From assembly GCA_958299035.1 (NCBI GenBank), contig CATQJL010000316.1, forward strand, positions 42,086,025 to 42,150,024: a DNA stretch of 64,000 bases, written 5' to 3'. Below are positions 43,890 to 57,500 of the stretch, piece by piece. Positions within the stretch are counted from its first letter, which is position 1. Every line of letters starts with the position of its first letter. The notes under the pieces were generated by a model, which did not search any database, had not been told where the DNA came from, and saw nothing but the letters and a program-made list of their open reading frames with translations. Source of the DNA: Cylicocyclus nassatus. Its lineage: Eukaryota > Nematoda > Chromadorea > Rhabditida > Strongylidae. Both the position numbers and the translations under genes were made by a program.

Positions 43890-45500
43890 CCCGCATTTGT
43901 TTTGAATATCAGTAATTTGTCGAATATTCCGTATTGTAGGAGATTTTGCAGCAATGGGATAAGCTAGAAATGTAGAAATGCATCAAAAAGTCTTATTTTG
44001 GCTCAGTGAGAACAGTACCAAATTATATGAAATGTATGGCTGGAATGGACCACATTGATTATTAAAAATTCCCATCACAATCATACTGTGTGATCTCACC
44101 TAGGACAATGCGTGGGCCCTCCCTGTTCGGGACGCGTATGACGATGGAACGCGCCCAAACAGCGAGCTTGTGATTGATTAATACCACACCAGCATGACTC
44201 TTTGCAAAGACTACTCTAAGCGAAAAAAAAACTTATAGAACAATAACCTTTGGCTGTACTGCACACACTTTTGCTAGTGTAACCATTATCAGTCAGAAAT
44301 TCTAATCTGTTATTCAAAATAATGGCCCGTAGTATTCCTGTTTAGAGCAGCTCGGCTGGGGTCAGGCCTTCGTTAAACCTGGGAGCCTCAGCCCGACATC
44401 CAGTAAGCTATTTATTTGGATGCGGATCGGTTTCTTTGCACAAAAGTTTTGGGCGTTCTTAAAAACGAAACCCCTTGAGCAGGTTTTTTCGAACGCATAA
44501 GTGAATGGAGTTCGACGCGCGAGGCCATGGATTGAAGCTGGCTAGCGGCATTTCGCGTCATCGCCGGGTAATCTTTGGTGGTGGCTTCCTTCGAAAGAAT
44601 TGATGGTGATTGCTATTAAGAGTTTGCCCAGCAAATGAACGGACAAAACAAAAGTACGATTTTTAACAAAAAATTCGATTAAAAAAATGGAAAAACGAGA
44701 ATGTTGGGAATCAAATCGAATGAAACAATTAAAAAAATCCTCGTTTTAAGCAGTTTCCGAAAGAAAATTCAAGCTGACTCCGAGAAGAAGAAAGGGACGT
44801 CTTCCTCGGTTTACCATAAACCCTGCCCTCGGCTAAATGCCAATCTGTTGAACTGACCATGGCACTTAGGCAAGCGGTCTTCTGACTGTTCAACTGACTA
44901 TCCTAAAGCACCGAAATGTAACGGTAGTAGGTTTACCTCAGGAAGTTTTGAATGATTTATCTGACGTCACTTGGGCCTAATGTTTTACTAAAAGTCTTCT
45001 GGGAACTTCTACTCAAAGCATAGCATACTTTTGGTACCAGAATATTTGAACTTTTCTCGTACAAAATTGCGATATATACCTACGAAAAATTTGAGGCTGA
45101 AAAAACTTTTGAAGAGCGCAACAGCTTATTACCTTACTTTCATTTGTGTAGTACATACTATACCTTTTTCTGCAATGGTGCAGCCCGAGTACGGAGAGAT
45201 TGGCGACCTAAGGCTTTACATTGTGATGCCTTACTTAAAAAAACGTCCCTCGAGGCACGAGGGCGTAAAAGCTGCTCGCAACCAACAATGCAAAAATGTG
45301 CGTTTCGCGCACTTAAAATTAGGTTTTAGTTCCTAAGCGTTGCAAGAAGGTCTTGATAAGTCGTATAGTTCACAAAGTCACATCGCCTCCTTTTTCCATA
45401 TAAGAAAGCTTAATCGGTAGAGTGCGCTTCCTCATTATGATGTATGGACGTTAAACCTTGTTGAAGTCTCTTCCTTCGTTAAAGTGACTAATGCTATTGT
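43890..45500. other. unassigned region upstream of the OAC-like gene
   Basis: No repeat boundary or gene recognised. 44340-44600 is noticeably GC-richer than its surroundings. A 101-codon + frame (45031-45336) has no family I can name. 45405-45465 loosely resembles a decayed tRNA (AGCTTAATCGGTAGAGTGCG) but lacks a good B box. Any promoter of the downstream gene would lie here but cannot be identified. Confidence 0.35.
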
Positions 45501-45505
45501 TTCAG
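45501..45505 (+). promoter_or_regulatory. candidate trans-splice acceptor
   Basis: TGTTTCAG ends at 45505, 9 nt before the ATG at 45515. This is the usual spacing and sequence of a spliced-leader acceptor in nematodes. Supported by position only. Confidence 0.45.
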
Positions 45506-45514
45506 CAAGCAGCC

Positions 45515-45543
45515 ATGAAATGCCGTAACTCCAATGAATTTGT
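45515..45543 (+). CDS. OAC-like gene, exon 1
   Basis: Encodes MKCRNSNEF plus two bases of a Val codon. It is followed by GTATGT, and the intron is 51 bp. Confidence 0.7.
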
Positions 45544-48500
45544 GTATGTGATAATCAAGAAATTTTCTGTATTGCAAGTTTATGCATTTTACAGGAAGAG
45601 CAAACGAGAAAACCTGCAGGGGTTGAGAGGAATTGCAATCTTTTTCGTGCTCTTAATGCATTTGAAACCAACATACTTCCGCCTTGGATTCGTAGGCGTA
45701 GATATGTAACTTATGCAATACTAACTTTACAACTTCCAATACAATTCAATTCAGTTTCTTCGTGTTGTCTGGGTTTCTTATGACTCAAATACTGTTTCGG
45801 AAAAAGCTGACGTTGGAGTCTGTTTCTACTTTTTATTGTCGCAGGTTCAAAAGGATCGTCCCTCTGTACATAATCACGGTCCTCAGCATATATATGTGTA
45901 AGTTACCGTTCATTTTCGTTTACAGATAAAGTTAAGAATGTTTAAAGTTCGCAAATTCTGGGCATCCAGACTCACAGTGGTGGTTCGAAAATGTACATTT
46001 TTTGATAACAAGCAAGCAAGAGTTGTACAATGTGGGCGCAGAGGAGAAGATTCATAAATCCGCTTCTAGAAAGCAATTAGGTGGTTGCGCAATCTACCTC
46101 TGCTGTAGCATCACGTCATAGAAAAAAAAATTTTATATCTTTTGTAACAGATCAACAAAAGGAGTATGAAAAGTTGCTCTATCAACTTGTGACCAGGGTC
46201 AAGCTTGTGATGCCACTGTCGCAACGGGGGGTCGTAGAAAGGTACCTGAAATGGGGAGGGAGTCGTAAGAGGAGGTAGTTAGGCTAAAATACCCTAAGCT
46301 TGAAAGGGAATCAAAAAGAAGATAATTAGTTATGTTCTTCACAATAAACCTATAAAAAAGTAGAAATTAGAATAAAAAAGATAAAAAACTGTAGAAATTC
46401 CCAAAAAAACATTTACAAGAGCTGATTTGATAAAAAATGCTAGATGTACCGATTGCCCTAGAAATCTTGCTTCTGAAGCCTTCCTGAAGTCTCATACACT
46501 CGACAAAAGCGAATATCTTTACCAACTGTGACCATCATAAATTTTCAAATCTTTTTATAATGTTTTTCACAGGCCCATATGATTTATCTTTACTTTGGAG
46601 ATGCTCTGCTATATCAATGCAAAATTTGATGTTATTTTGTCAACGGTGGATTTTCTTATGATCGTATCTGCCTCATCTAAATTCCTCCGGAGCTATGAAG
46701 CTTGTTAGCTCCAAACTTGCTGTAATACGAAGCCATCCCTCTACTTTTTATTGTAAGAATTTCAGGCTGTTTCATAACTTCTTTGGTGAGATAAAAAATT
46801 TTCAAGCTCAAAAACCCCACTTTTTGCTTTTTAAGATCGCATCTAAATTTGCGAGAGCCGCATCAAGATTTTTTTCGAGCTTACTGCTCCTCAATGGCTG
46901 AAACTTTTTACATGGATAACATGCACTAAACTACAAAACTTGTTCATTGCAGCCTCTCAGTCTTTCCCTGCTTTTAGTTACGAATTCTCACAATACCGTG
47001 CTCATGCACGTTTTTGACATCGTTCTGGATGGCGCTAAAACAGTTTTTTTCGCACGAAAACCTGCGCAAAAGGTAGGATGTAAGCCTTTTGATCGAAAAC
47101 ATATTTTACGCTTCAAACATGTCGTTTTTTGTCCCTTCAAAAAAATGGTGTCGCGTACGGGGACTGAATTTATTGACCAGAAGTATGCTTTAAATCAAAA
47201 AAAAACTTGTAGAAACCCAAACATTATTACAGGTGTGTATGCGTGCCAGAGATGTTGCACGTACCCCTTGGCTCAATAATTCTGCTTCCGAAGCCCCACT
47301 GAAGTATCACACACTCGATAAAATCCCATATCTTTACCATCGGTGACCGTCAATAATTTGCAAATCTTAAAGTAAAGCTTAATTATCATTCATATCGGAA
47401 TCGATGTTCTGCTTTGTCAGATAATGTCCTTTCCATTTATATTTCCCCAACCACAATAAACATAGCCAAATCTTCGTGAATTTTACTACTTACTCAATCT
47501 ACGCAGAATTATTTGTGAGTTGGTTTTTGAATGGCGAAGCATTACTTGCATTATTTCCCAATTTGTAAGTAGTTATCTATTTCCAATCTATAAATTTGAT
47601 TGAGGTCCATTGGCGGGCATCTTTTGAGATTGACATTTATTTATGCAGGTTACCGCAAAAGAGAGCGGGAGGGGTAAGTGGGAGGAGGGGGGAAGGGGGT
47701 AGGTGAGGAGGGGGGTCGTACGGATAGGTAACTCCAGGGGGGGGGTCGTAAAAGAGGGTCTAGGATCGCGTCAGCAAGCTTGACCCTGCTTGTGACTAGA
47801 GGGATTGTATTTTCGTGTTAGGCGGTTGTTGAACAGCAGCATGCATCAAGATCCCGCTGGGGAGAAGATCGCAACTTAGAAGAAATCTTTGAATTATAAA
47901 ACTCCATATGTATGGTTTTCACGCTGTCTCCGTCCTCAAGCACATCTGCTATTCTACATTATAAACACATCAAACACCTAACATATTGAACACCTAACTT
48001 TCGACTAGTAGTGCATTGCGATTTCAATCCTTTATATATCATTTGCTTCTATCAGAAACAGCTCAGCATAGCTTCGTCAGACAATAAGTGAAACTTTGGC
48101 ACGTTTTCACTGACTTTGAAAAAAGAACAATGACTCTGAAGAAAAGACGGAGAAAAGGCGGTCGGGCGCCGAGGATCACCAGGGGATCAAATAAAAACTT
48201 TGAAAGGCGGCTTGTACATTTCTTTTCGCTCCTGCTCAGTATGTTTCGGGCGCCGAGGATCACCAGGGGATCATATAAAAACTTTGAAAGGCGGCTTGTA
48301 CATTTTTATTTGCTCCTGCTCAGTATGTTTACGGGAGAATAGTAGGGATGCTTACGGATACATAAATAACGTAAAATAAAGATATTCGGAACTTTAGGGT
48401 GTAAAGCTTTTTGCACGGAAAGTGTATAATTGAATGTTTGATGTGTCAAGCATATGCTAGGATAAAGGGAATTTTTGAGATTTTTTGGCGGAGACGATTT

Positions 48501-51500
48501 TTGACGGTAAAGTTAGTTTTCGACTGCTATCAGATTTTAGCTCGAGACTTCACGTGGAATACGATATGAGCAGACCCTTGATAATCCTCTTGTAGAGCTT
48601 GCTTTGCCCTATCAAATGGTCATTCAACCCACATCAATTGAAGAAAGAATACAAAAAGACGACGGCTGTAGCAAAAAGATAAAAGATTATGGGACACCCT
48701 AATATTTCAAAATCTTTTCTTCTTCTTCTACTTGGCTTACAACTTTCAGTTCAATCAAGTTGCATTGTTTTCAAAATGGCCAATTTGGGAAGAGGTATGC
48801 TTTGAGTAACAAAACGTCATCGCTTAATTTGAATGTTTTTAAACAGCTCGCCTTTCAATCGTATATGTTTTCTGTAAAGGAAAAGGCGGTTTCAATGAAA
48901 CTCTCCCGCTCCTAGCTGCTTATTTACAGAAATGACAGAGTTTTTGTATTTTAGAATATCTTACAAGGGAACCGTGTCGAGTCGAAGTGGCCTTTCCAGA
49001 TGGGACCCATACTGCTTTGAAGAGCATTAATCGGTGATTCCAAATCTGCTTTCCAAATCTGCCAAGCGCCTCTGGACGCCGAGTTATGCTCGTTTTTCAG
49101 GTCAAAAAATTGAACGCAAAACTGAAGCAAAATCGCTCAAATTTGCTCAAATGGTCCAGTGTTAAGTATCAGAGCTGTTTATGCAATGGAAAGATTTTAT
49201 TTGATATGCCAATACTTGACATTGCTTTATCTGAGCGCTGGAAAGATTGTAACAATCAATTTTACCTAAATTCTGCATTCATTTTTCGTCCCGAAGAACG
49301 GTCATAACTCGGCGTCCAGAGGCGCTTGGCAGATTTGGAAGGCAGATTTGGAATCAGCGCTTAATACTCTTCAAAGCAGTTTGGGTCTCATCTGGAAAGG
49401 CCACTTCGACTCGACACGGTTCCCTTGTTAGATAATTGAAAACTGTTTGCACTCCTCTTTACCTAGTACTCTGAATAATGGAACCCAGGTAGACTATGTT
49501 TTTTTTGAAGAAGAAGATAAAAAATCTTGCTAAAATTTATATCGCCACTGCTGCAGCTTATCTATAAGTATCTTGCAGTGCAACTTATGTAAAGATAGAT
49601 AGTATTTATCTTTATGTAAGTTGCAATTTTTCAAATTCGTTTTGTCAACGTAGTTCAAGGACGATGTCAGTTTTTTTGAAGATTTTTACTAGAATTCTTC
49701 TACATCAAACTAAAGTTTGCAGCTTGATGCGAGTCAAAGGATAATTCTTGTCAGTATTTGAAGCACCCAATGATCTCTGCTGCATAAGAGCTATCTTGAA
49801 TGTAAAGCATTGAAACTGTTTGTGTTCACTTCACGTTTACAGATGGATACTTTTACATATTTCGAATTGATCGCAAGCAAATCCTCGAAGATCTTACTTG
49901 GGCGTACACGTACTCCACTAATCTGCATCCAATTTTCCAAAAACTAGGATATTGGGATCAGGTGCAGACCTTAGACTTTATATTACATTTTTTGTGAGTA
50001 TTATGTTTCATAATACTAATTTGTTTTAAGCTAACAAAATATCGATTTTTTGTTCACGCATGGTCTCTTTGTGTAGAACTACAGTATTATCTTATCGTAC
50101 CCTTGATTATGGGCACTGCATCCTGCTTCGAGCACAAAGCTCGACTCATGTTTTTTCTTAGTTTGATGGCTTTTTCTCTTGCTTTCCAGCTTTGCAGTTC
50201 AGCCAATGTAAGTTCTGCAATACCATTTAGAAAATGAAAAAAAACACAATTAAGTCGTGGGGCGCACTGCGCTGGTATCAGCTTTAGAAAACCGAATCAG
50301 CAAACATTCTTAACTTTAGGTAATCGTTAGACGTTGATCTATAAGAGGCCAATATCTAAACTATCTACATTAATTCTACATTGATTAATTCTACATTAAT
50401 TTACTCTCTACTATCTATCAATTTGTATAGTAAGAAAGAGTGCGCCAAAAGAAACAAAAACAAAAAACGCAAAGCACTTAAGCTGTTTAACGTTGCTGGA
50501 TGATTGGTTTCTTACTCGAAACTCAAAGTCGCTCTCCATCTCCGAAAAGTAAGTGCTCTACCGAAACCCTTTTCCCCCTACACAAACGCGTAGGAAAGTA
50601 GACCAATTACCGGGGGCTTGACATGAAAATAGCATTACATTATCTTGAGTACGCTGAACTACTCTGTCAAATAGGAAGAGCTGACCCAGTGGTTAGCAAT
50701 GCAATAGCGTTGCGATTGTGAGTAATATTAAATGAAAAAAGAGTTGGTTGCAGACAATAGAATGGCGTAGTTTCGAGAATTAAAGCTGGACAAAATGGCA
50801 CGATGAAAAACGGTTTTTGTAGAAGTTTTTGAAATGACTCTATGATGCTTCAAATAGGCAATACTTCAGATGAGACAGTACACGGCTTTCATACAAAGTT
50901 ACAGGAAAATTGGTGGGATAAATTTTACGATGAGAGCAAAGTTCGGCCGAAACCGATCAGAGCGAACACAGTAAGGTAACATATTTTTATGAAAAAACAG
51001 CAACAATACTACAAGATCAATTAGCAAATTGTAACAGAGCCGCAGGAAGCAAAGGAACAACAAACAACATTTTTGAAAAACTTCTGCTTCACCGTTCTTC
51101 AGCGTTGTGCGTACCACGACTGGTTGCATCCGTGGAACAGCCCTGAAGACAGCGTGATTAATGCGCGATCTCTTGATCGAATCGTCGAATTTTGACATCT
51201 CTCCACTTCTGTCTGACGACATCCTCGGTGGCACCCATATCAATCCATATCCATAACTGCTAGTAGTGCTTCCGGCGCTGCTCGACGTATTGCTTCGTAC
51301 GATTCCTTTGCGTTTGCCACTCCAGCGTATCTGCTTTAGAAGTGGTACCTTGTCTCTGGCGATGATATTTCTGCGTAAAGCTTTCCATTGAGAAAGATTG
51401 CTTCGATAGTGCTGAAAAGCTGTACTTTGTTTGCCATCTGTTTAAAGTTCTCGTCCAAGGACTCAAAGTGTTTCACATGTTTTTCATTTTCAAAATACTT

Positions 51501-54500
51501 TTTAGCAGGTTATCCAGGCTTTGAATACACGTTCCGCTTCTCAAAGCTGTTCAGGAATAGCTCGGCACACTTTTGTTCGTTTGACTCGATCTTTCATCAA
51601 CCGGGCACGTTATGACCCATGTACCAAAGCTGCGCAACTTGTTCAGCAGTTCCTCGAGTTCTGCGAACATCGTTACAACGGCTATTTAGATTCCATTTTT
51701 TGTACTATCTCCCTTCGTGACTGCGGCTCTCTCTGGGGCTGCAATCCAATAGGCGTTTCTCAGCTGCATTGCCGCGCCCTCTTCTGCCAACTTTTTTGAG
51801 CTGTTGTTTGATACTGCATATAAACTCTGTCCATTTGGCACAGTGGTAGTATGTTATTTCAAAGTCGGTTTTAGTAGGGTTTCGTTCAAGCATATAACTC
51901 CTCTTTAATAGTACTTTGATCTTTTGACACTACTGTTTCCCATGCTTCCGGATGGTGCTAACTGGTTCATTCGCGCAGGCTTTAGAAGATGTGATTTCAA
52001 TCATCTCAGGAAGATTTGTGCTCTGTAAAGCCGGAACATCCGCTGTAAAGCCATATCACTGTTTCTAGGAAAATTTCGGGTAACATACGCAACTGATCGC
52101 AAGGATCTTATTAATTCGCTATATTATAATTGCTCTTGCTGCAATATTCTACATGGATCATTCCAGTCAGTATTCAGTTTGTGAGTACTTTTACCTTTCT
52201 GCCCGGCCCTCACATAGACTTTTTCCCCAGTTATAGCAATTTTGGCTATCAAATTGAGGTCATTTTCATGCATCGCCGCGTTTTCTTGTTGTGTGCGAAA
52301 ATTCTTTCTTGTACTCTATATTTTGCATAAATCCTATTTTGTAACATATCATACTTTCCTCTAACACATACCTCGATACTACCTTCTAGATGATGCTTGA
52401 CAGGAACGGGGAACGGAACTTACATACACAATAAGGTTGCCGCCGCCTAGTTAACGGAGTTCATGAGAGGTCATGAACTGGCAGCAACGCTAATTTGCAC
52501 TCAATTTGCACTCAATTTGCACCGAAGATGAGCTGATTTTGCTCACGGTAACTCCGTCATCATCCTGCAGCCTATGAAACCGAATTTCGTTGAAATTTGA
52601 ATTCAAAGTTCAGTAGTAAAATCGGTCCAATTAGGGCAAAAACTTGAATTTAGGGGTACTCTAACACGCTAATTCCGAATATGTTAATCGTTTTACAAAC
52701 CTAGAATTTTTTTCTTTTTTGAATTGAAACTTGTTTTCACAAATTTTCCAACAAAAATTTCAAAAATTCTATGTAAGGGTTTTCTGACATGCCGTTTCCT
52801 AAAAAGCTAATGGTTTTGCTTGAAACCTTAAACCTTTTCTATTTTGAAATTCAAATTCTTTTTCGAAAATTTCACTGCAATTTTGATAAACCTGGAAAAC
52901 AAACGAAAATAAGCTGTTAGTTTGAGAAAATAAAATGGAAACTTTTGGAAAGAGCATGTCAAAAAATCCTAATTGTGAAATTTGCCAAATTTACAGAGAA
53001 TTTGTGGAAAATAAATAAAATTTCGAAGGAAAAAATATCCAAAGTTTTGAGCGAAACTATTAGTTTTAGGAAACAGCATGTCAGAAAAACCTTACACAAA
53101 ATTTTTGGAATTTTTATTTCTGAAAACAATTTTCAATTCACAAAAGAAAAAATCCTAGGTTTCAAGTAAAACGATTAACATATTCGGAATCAGCGTGTTA
53201 GAATACCTCTAAATTCAAGTTTTTGCCCTAATTGGACTGATTTTACCACTGAACTTTAAATTCAAATTCCAACAAAATTCGGTTTCATAGGCTGCAGGAT
53301 GATACAGGATAAAGCGTGCTTTCTCCCGTCGACCTATAGAGAGTCATATTGTGAGCTACCTTTTGACGCGCTCATTGTCTAGCACAAATCTGCTACCTTT
53401 ACGCTTCTTCCTGCTCCTAGCAATCTTAATGACTCACTTAGGTTCGCCTTACCCTTCACGTACTCAGTCGCTTGAGCGAATCGTTTAAGCGACCAGCAAA
53501 ACCATGTGACAGTTCTTCCTTTACAACAAAACGTCAACTATCGGGAATTTAACAATTGCATTTGAAAGGATTCCTATTCCCTGCCCCCATTACCGCATTT
53601 CACAAAGTTTGGTAGTAAAGAGATATACTTCGCAAGGACTATCTCACTGCTTTACTTATGTAGTGCGTTTGGCAAATTTCCCTAGATGATGGCACGAAGT
53701 ACAAACTGGCCTTCACTACTCTTGAGGGCTTATATCATCGAAGGAACCCATTCAAATTGACTGCCCAAGTTCCGCCCAAAAGTTAATGGAAAATGTTCTA
53801 AAAAGACTGAGTATTGTGCTACATTAAAGGCGTTATAATCTACACAGAAACGAGAACAAGACTTGTGGAATTTTTTTGACCGGTTTGCATTAAGCGCATT
53901 AGAAGCGCAAGACTCATGCTCAATTTTCGAAAGTGTGTTCTGATGCAAACTCATTGTTTTTTTCTTGGACTGTCATCGATGCGCAAAGAGTAAATGACGA
54001 TCTTGTCAGCGAAAGCATTAGCGCAACCAAACATTGAATAAGGCACAGCGAAAAAAGTCATTTATCGTATTCACGGACGTTTGCACAGCTACTTGGAACT
54101 GTACTCTCACAAGAGGTAGAGGACAACTAAATTTATTCAATTATAAACCAAAGTTTACAAAAGCAGAAATGTAGAAAATAATTAATCATAAAGCACTCAA
54201 TGTAGTAGTTGCGGTTCGAAGATTCCATATGTTCGCATACGGAGATCCAACGGTTGTAAGAACCGAGTTTTGTTGTAAAGGAAGAACTGTCGCATGCTTT
54301 TGCTGGTCGCTTAAACGATTCGCTCAAGCGGCTGAGTACGTGAAGGGTAAGGCGAACCTAGGTGAGTCATTAAGATTGCTAGGAGCAGAGAGAAGCGTAA
54401 AGGTAGCAGATTTGTGCTAGACAATGAGCGCGTCAAAATGTAGCTCACAATACGACTCTCTATAGGTCGACGGGAGAAAGCACGCTTTACATTCTTCATG

Positions 54501-57500
54501 GGGAGGACGTTATGTTCCCGTCAAGCATCATCTAGAAGGTAGTATCGAGGTATGTGTTGGAGGAAGGTATGATATGTTACAAAATAGGATTTATGCAAAA
54601 TATAGAGTACAAGAAAGAATTTGCGCGCACAACAAGAAAACGCAGCGATGCATGAAAAAACCATGACCTTAATTTGATAGCTAAAATTGCTATAACTGGG
54701 GAAAAAGTCTATGTGAGGGCCGGGCACAAAGGTAAAAGTACTCACAAACTGAAACTGACTGGAATGATCCATATAGAATATTGCAGCAAGAGCAATTATA
54801 ATATAGCGAATTAATAAGATCCTTGCGATCAGTTGCGTATATTACCCGAAATTTTCCTAGCAACAGTGACTACAGTAACTTTCAGAAAGGGAGGAAGAAA
54901 AATGAAAGCCAAGTAGATGTACGAAAAACTATATACATTTTCTCGAAGGTTCGCCACTTACGAATGAAAAGAAGTCAGAACATCCGCTGTTTCACTGTTT
55001 GGGCGTATACACTCAAATAGTGAAACAGCAGATGTTCTGGCTTTACAGCAGATGTTCCGGCTTTACAGAGCACAAATCTTCCTGAGATGAGTGAAATCAC
55101 GTCTTCTAAAGCCTGCGCGAATGAACCAGTTAGCACCATCCGGAAGCATGGGTAACCGTGGTGTCAAAAGATCAAAGTACTTTTAAAGAGGAGTTATATG
55201 CGGCAAAGAATTCTGCAGATCTAAACAATTTTTACAACTGCTCCAAAAGATGCCGATCTGTTAGTAAACCATGTCAAAGAGAAAGTAGGACGGCTAAAAG
55301 CAGAAGCTCGAGCAGCAAAAGCACAAATGAAAATAAATTATCCACGCGAAGGGGTAGAGATAACTCCACAGTATGCGAATCCATGAAGAAACTCTTCAGG
55401 TCACTCGGAAGATGCTCCGCCCAGTGTCTCAGAGCACGAAGATGGCTCGCACTTTGAACAGCACGAAAATCAGCATTTTCCGAGCTTGGCATAAAGAGGA
55501 AAAGAGCCGACGATGAAAGGTAGGAAATTTCGGGGTTTCTTTTTTCGGAATTAGCTGCGTGCATAGACCCAGAAGTCTTACCCCCAACTACGTAGGGGTA
55601 AGACTAACAAAAATTTTAGTTTATTAGGAAATTTCGTAGAAAGTGTAGCAAAGTAACTGAGGAAGAGAGATCCTAAGGTTAGTTGATGACCATCTGAGTG
55701 GCAGTGGCGTATCGAGGGGGGGGGGCGGGGGGGGGGGGGGCGCGCGCCCCCCCCCCCCCGAGAATGGGTCGCGAAATTTTTGAAAGTTACTTATATGGGT
55801 TATAAAAATGTGTAAGTGACTTGTTTATTTTTGTAAATAATTAAAATAATTTTTAAAAATTTTTAAAAATTCAAATTAGCCTTGTAAAAAAATTTTTTTC
55901 GGGGGCGTGGCGTCAGCTTTTTCCAGATTGTAGGGGTCGGGGACCCGAAAAAACTTTGGGAAGCACCCCCCAAAAATTTTTCGGAGTGCGTGGCTAACGC
56001 CACGCACCTTCTTTAGGAAAAAATTTTTGTCGCGCCCCCCCCCCCGAGCCGAAATCCTGGGTACGCCACTGCTGAGTGGAAGGGCTAAGAATGTTTACAT
56101 AACACTACCAACCGATGCTTGGTAGTGTTGGTCATCAACCAAAGTTTTCCTTCAGGACTCTATCTTCCTCAGTTACTTTGCTACACTTTCTACGAAATTT
56201 CCTAACAAACTTTTCACAATTTTTGTTCGCCTCACCCCTATGTAGTCCTGGGTCTATGCACGCTGCTAATTTCGAAAAAAAACCAAAATTTCCTACCTTT
56301 CATCGTCAATTCTTTTCCTCTTTATGCCAAGCTCGGAAAATGCTGATTTCCGTGCTGTTCAAAGTGCAAGCCAGTCTTCGTGCTCTGGGACACTGGGCGG
56401 TGCAACTTAAATAACCTGAAGTCTTTTTTTCATGGATTTGCATATTGTGGAGTTATCTCTACCTCGTCGCGGAATAAGTTCCTTTTTATTTGTGCTTTTT
56501 GCTGCCCGAGCTCCTGCTTGTAATCGTCCTACTTTTCCTTTCACCTGGCTTATTACCAGATCGGCATCTTCTGCAGCCTTGTAAAAAATTTTTGAATCTG
56601 CAGAGTTTTCTGCCCCTTTTCAATCGTCTAGATCTGCGAAAGTTTTTACGCTTTTCTTCGACGGTGCTTCTTTCATTTGCTTTTGCAGTCTTTCTCACTC
56701 TCGACCTTTGTTTCCAAAAACCCTGAACTGCTTAGTACTTCTTTCACTATTTGATTCGTTTCCTTTTTTGATGAATCCCTATAATCGTAGGGTACTTTTC
56801 ATGCTTGCTAGACTTTTCAAATAGTTAAGTATTATAATCTAGTTTTGATACCTCACTGATTATCTCATTCTCTCACTTGCTACTTACCTCTTCCGGCATG
56901 CATCCATTCCTTCATGCACTGTACTCTTCACTCTATGCTGATTTGCCTGTTCTGCAAAATAGCTTTGAAGTCCTCGCTTTAGCTCATTAAACTGCAGACG
57001 CGAAAAAATCTATTTTCTTTTTTGAACATCCGCCTTTTTCTGAGCTCGATTGCTTTCTTTTCCTTGCTACTCTCGAGAAGTTGGTTCGGTCCCTATGTGA
57101 TAAATTTTACGATGAAAACAAGGTTCTGCCGAGACGGATGAGAGGGATTACAGGGAATAACAGATTTGTAAAAACTATCAGCAAACAAGAACAACCAACA
57201 AATTGCGGCCGAGCCAGGAAACAAAGGAAAGAAATTGTGAAAACGTTTCCCTCAGTCCTCCGTGGGGTGCGTACTACGACTGGTGGCCCGCGTAGAACCA
57301 GCGTAATTACGCGATCTCTTTTGGTAAATCGTCGATTTCGACACGGGACTGTTAATGTCCTGACTGTTAATGCTTCCAAAGTTTTCGAAGAGGAGGATGA
57401 TCTTCTGATAGCTGATTCCAGATGAGCAGAAAGTTTGAAGTCTTAGAACACCGAAGTCTCTAACAATATTGAATGCTTCGAGAGCGATACCATCGTAGTT

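Noticed and set aside
45031..45336. 101-codon open frame just upstream of the OAC-like gene
   Set aside because: No family resemblance. The downstream gene has its own acceptor and ATG, so I do not treat this as an upstream exon.
45405..45465. Possible tRNA gene (AGCTTAATCGGTAGAGTGCG)
   Set aside because: The A-box-like part is suggestive, but the B box is degenerate (GTTAAACCT) and no cloverleaf forms.
48088..48342. 84-codon frame with a duplicated 28-residue unit
   Set aside because: The 84-bp tandem duplication is a multiple of three, so one open copy gives two. It lies in intron 3 of the OAC-like gene and resembles no known protein.
57081..57425. 114-codon basic protein
   Set aside because: It corresponds to one copy of a diverged direct repeat in an intron. 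The other copy is closed in this frame, so a gene is not supported.
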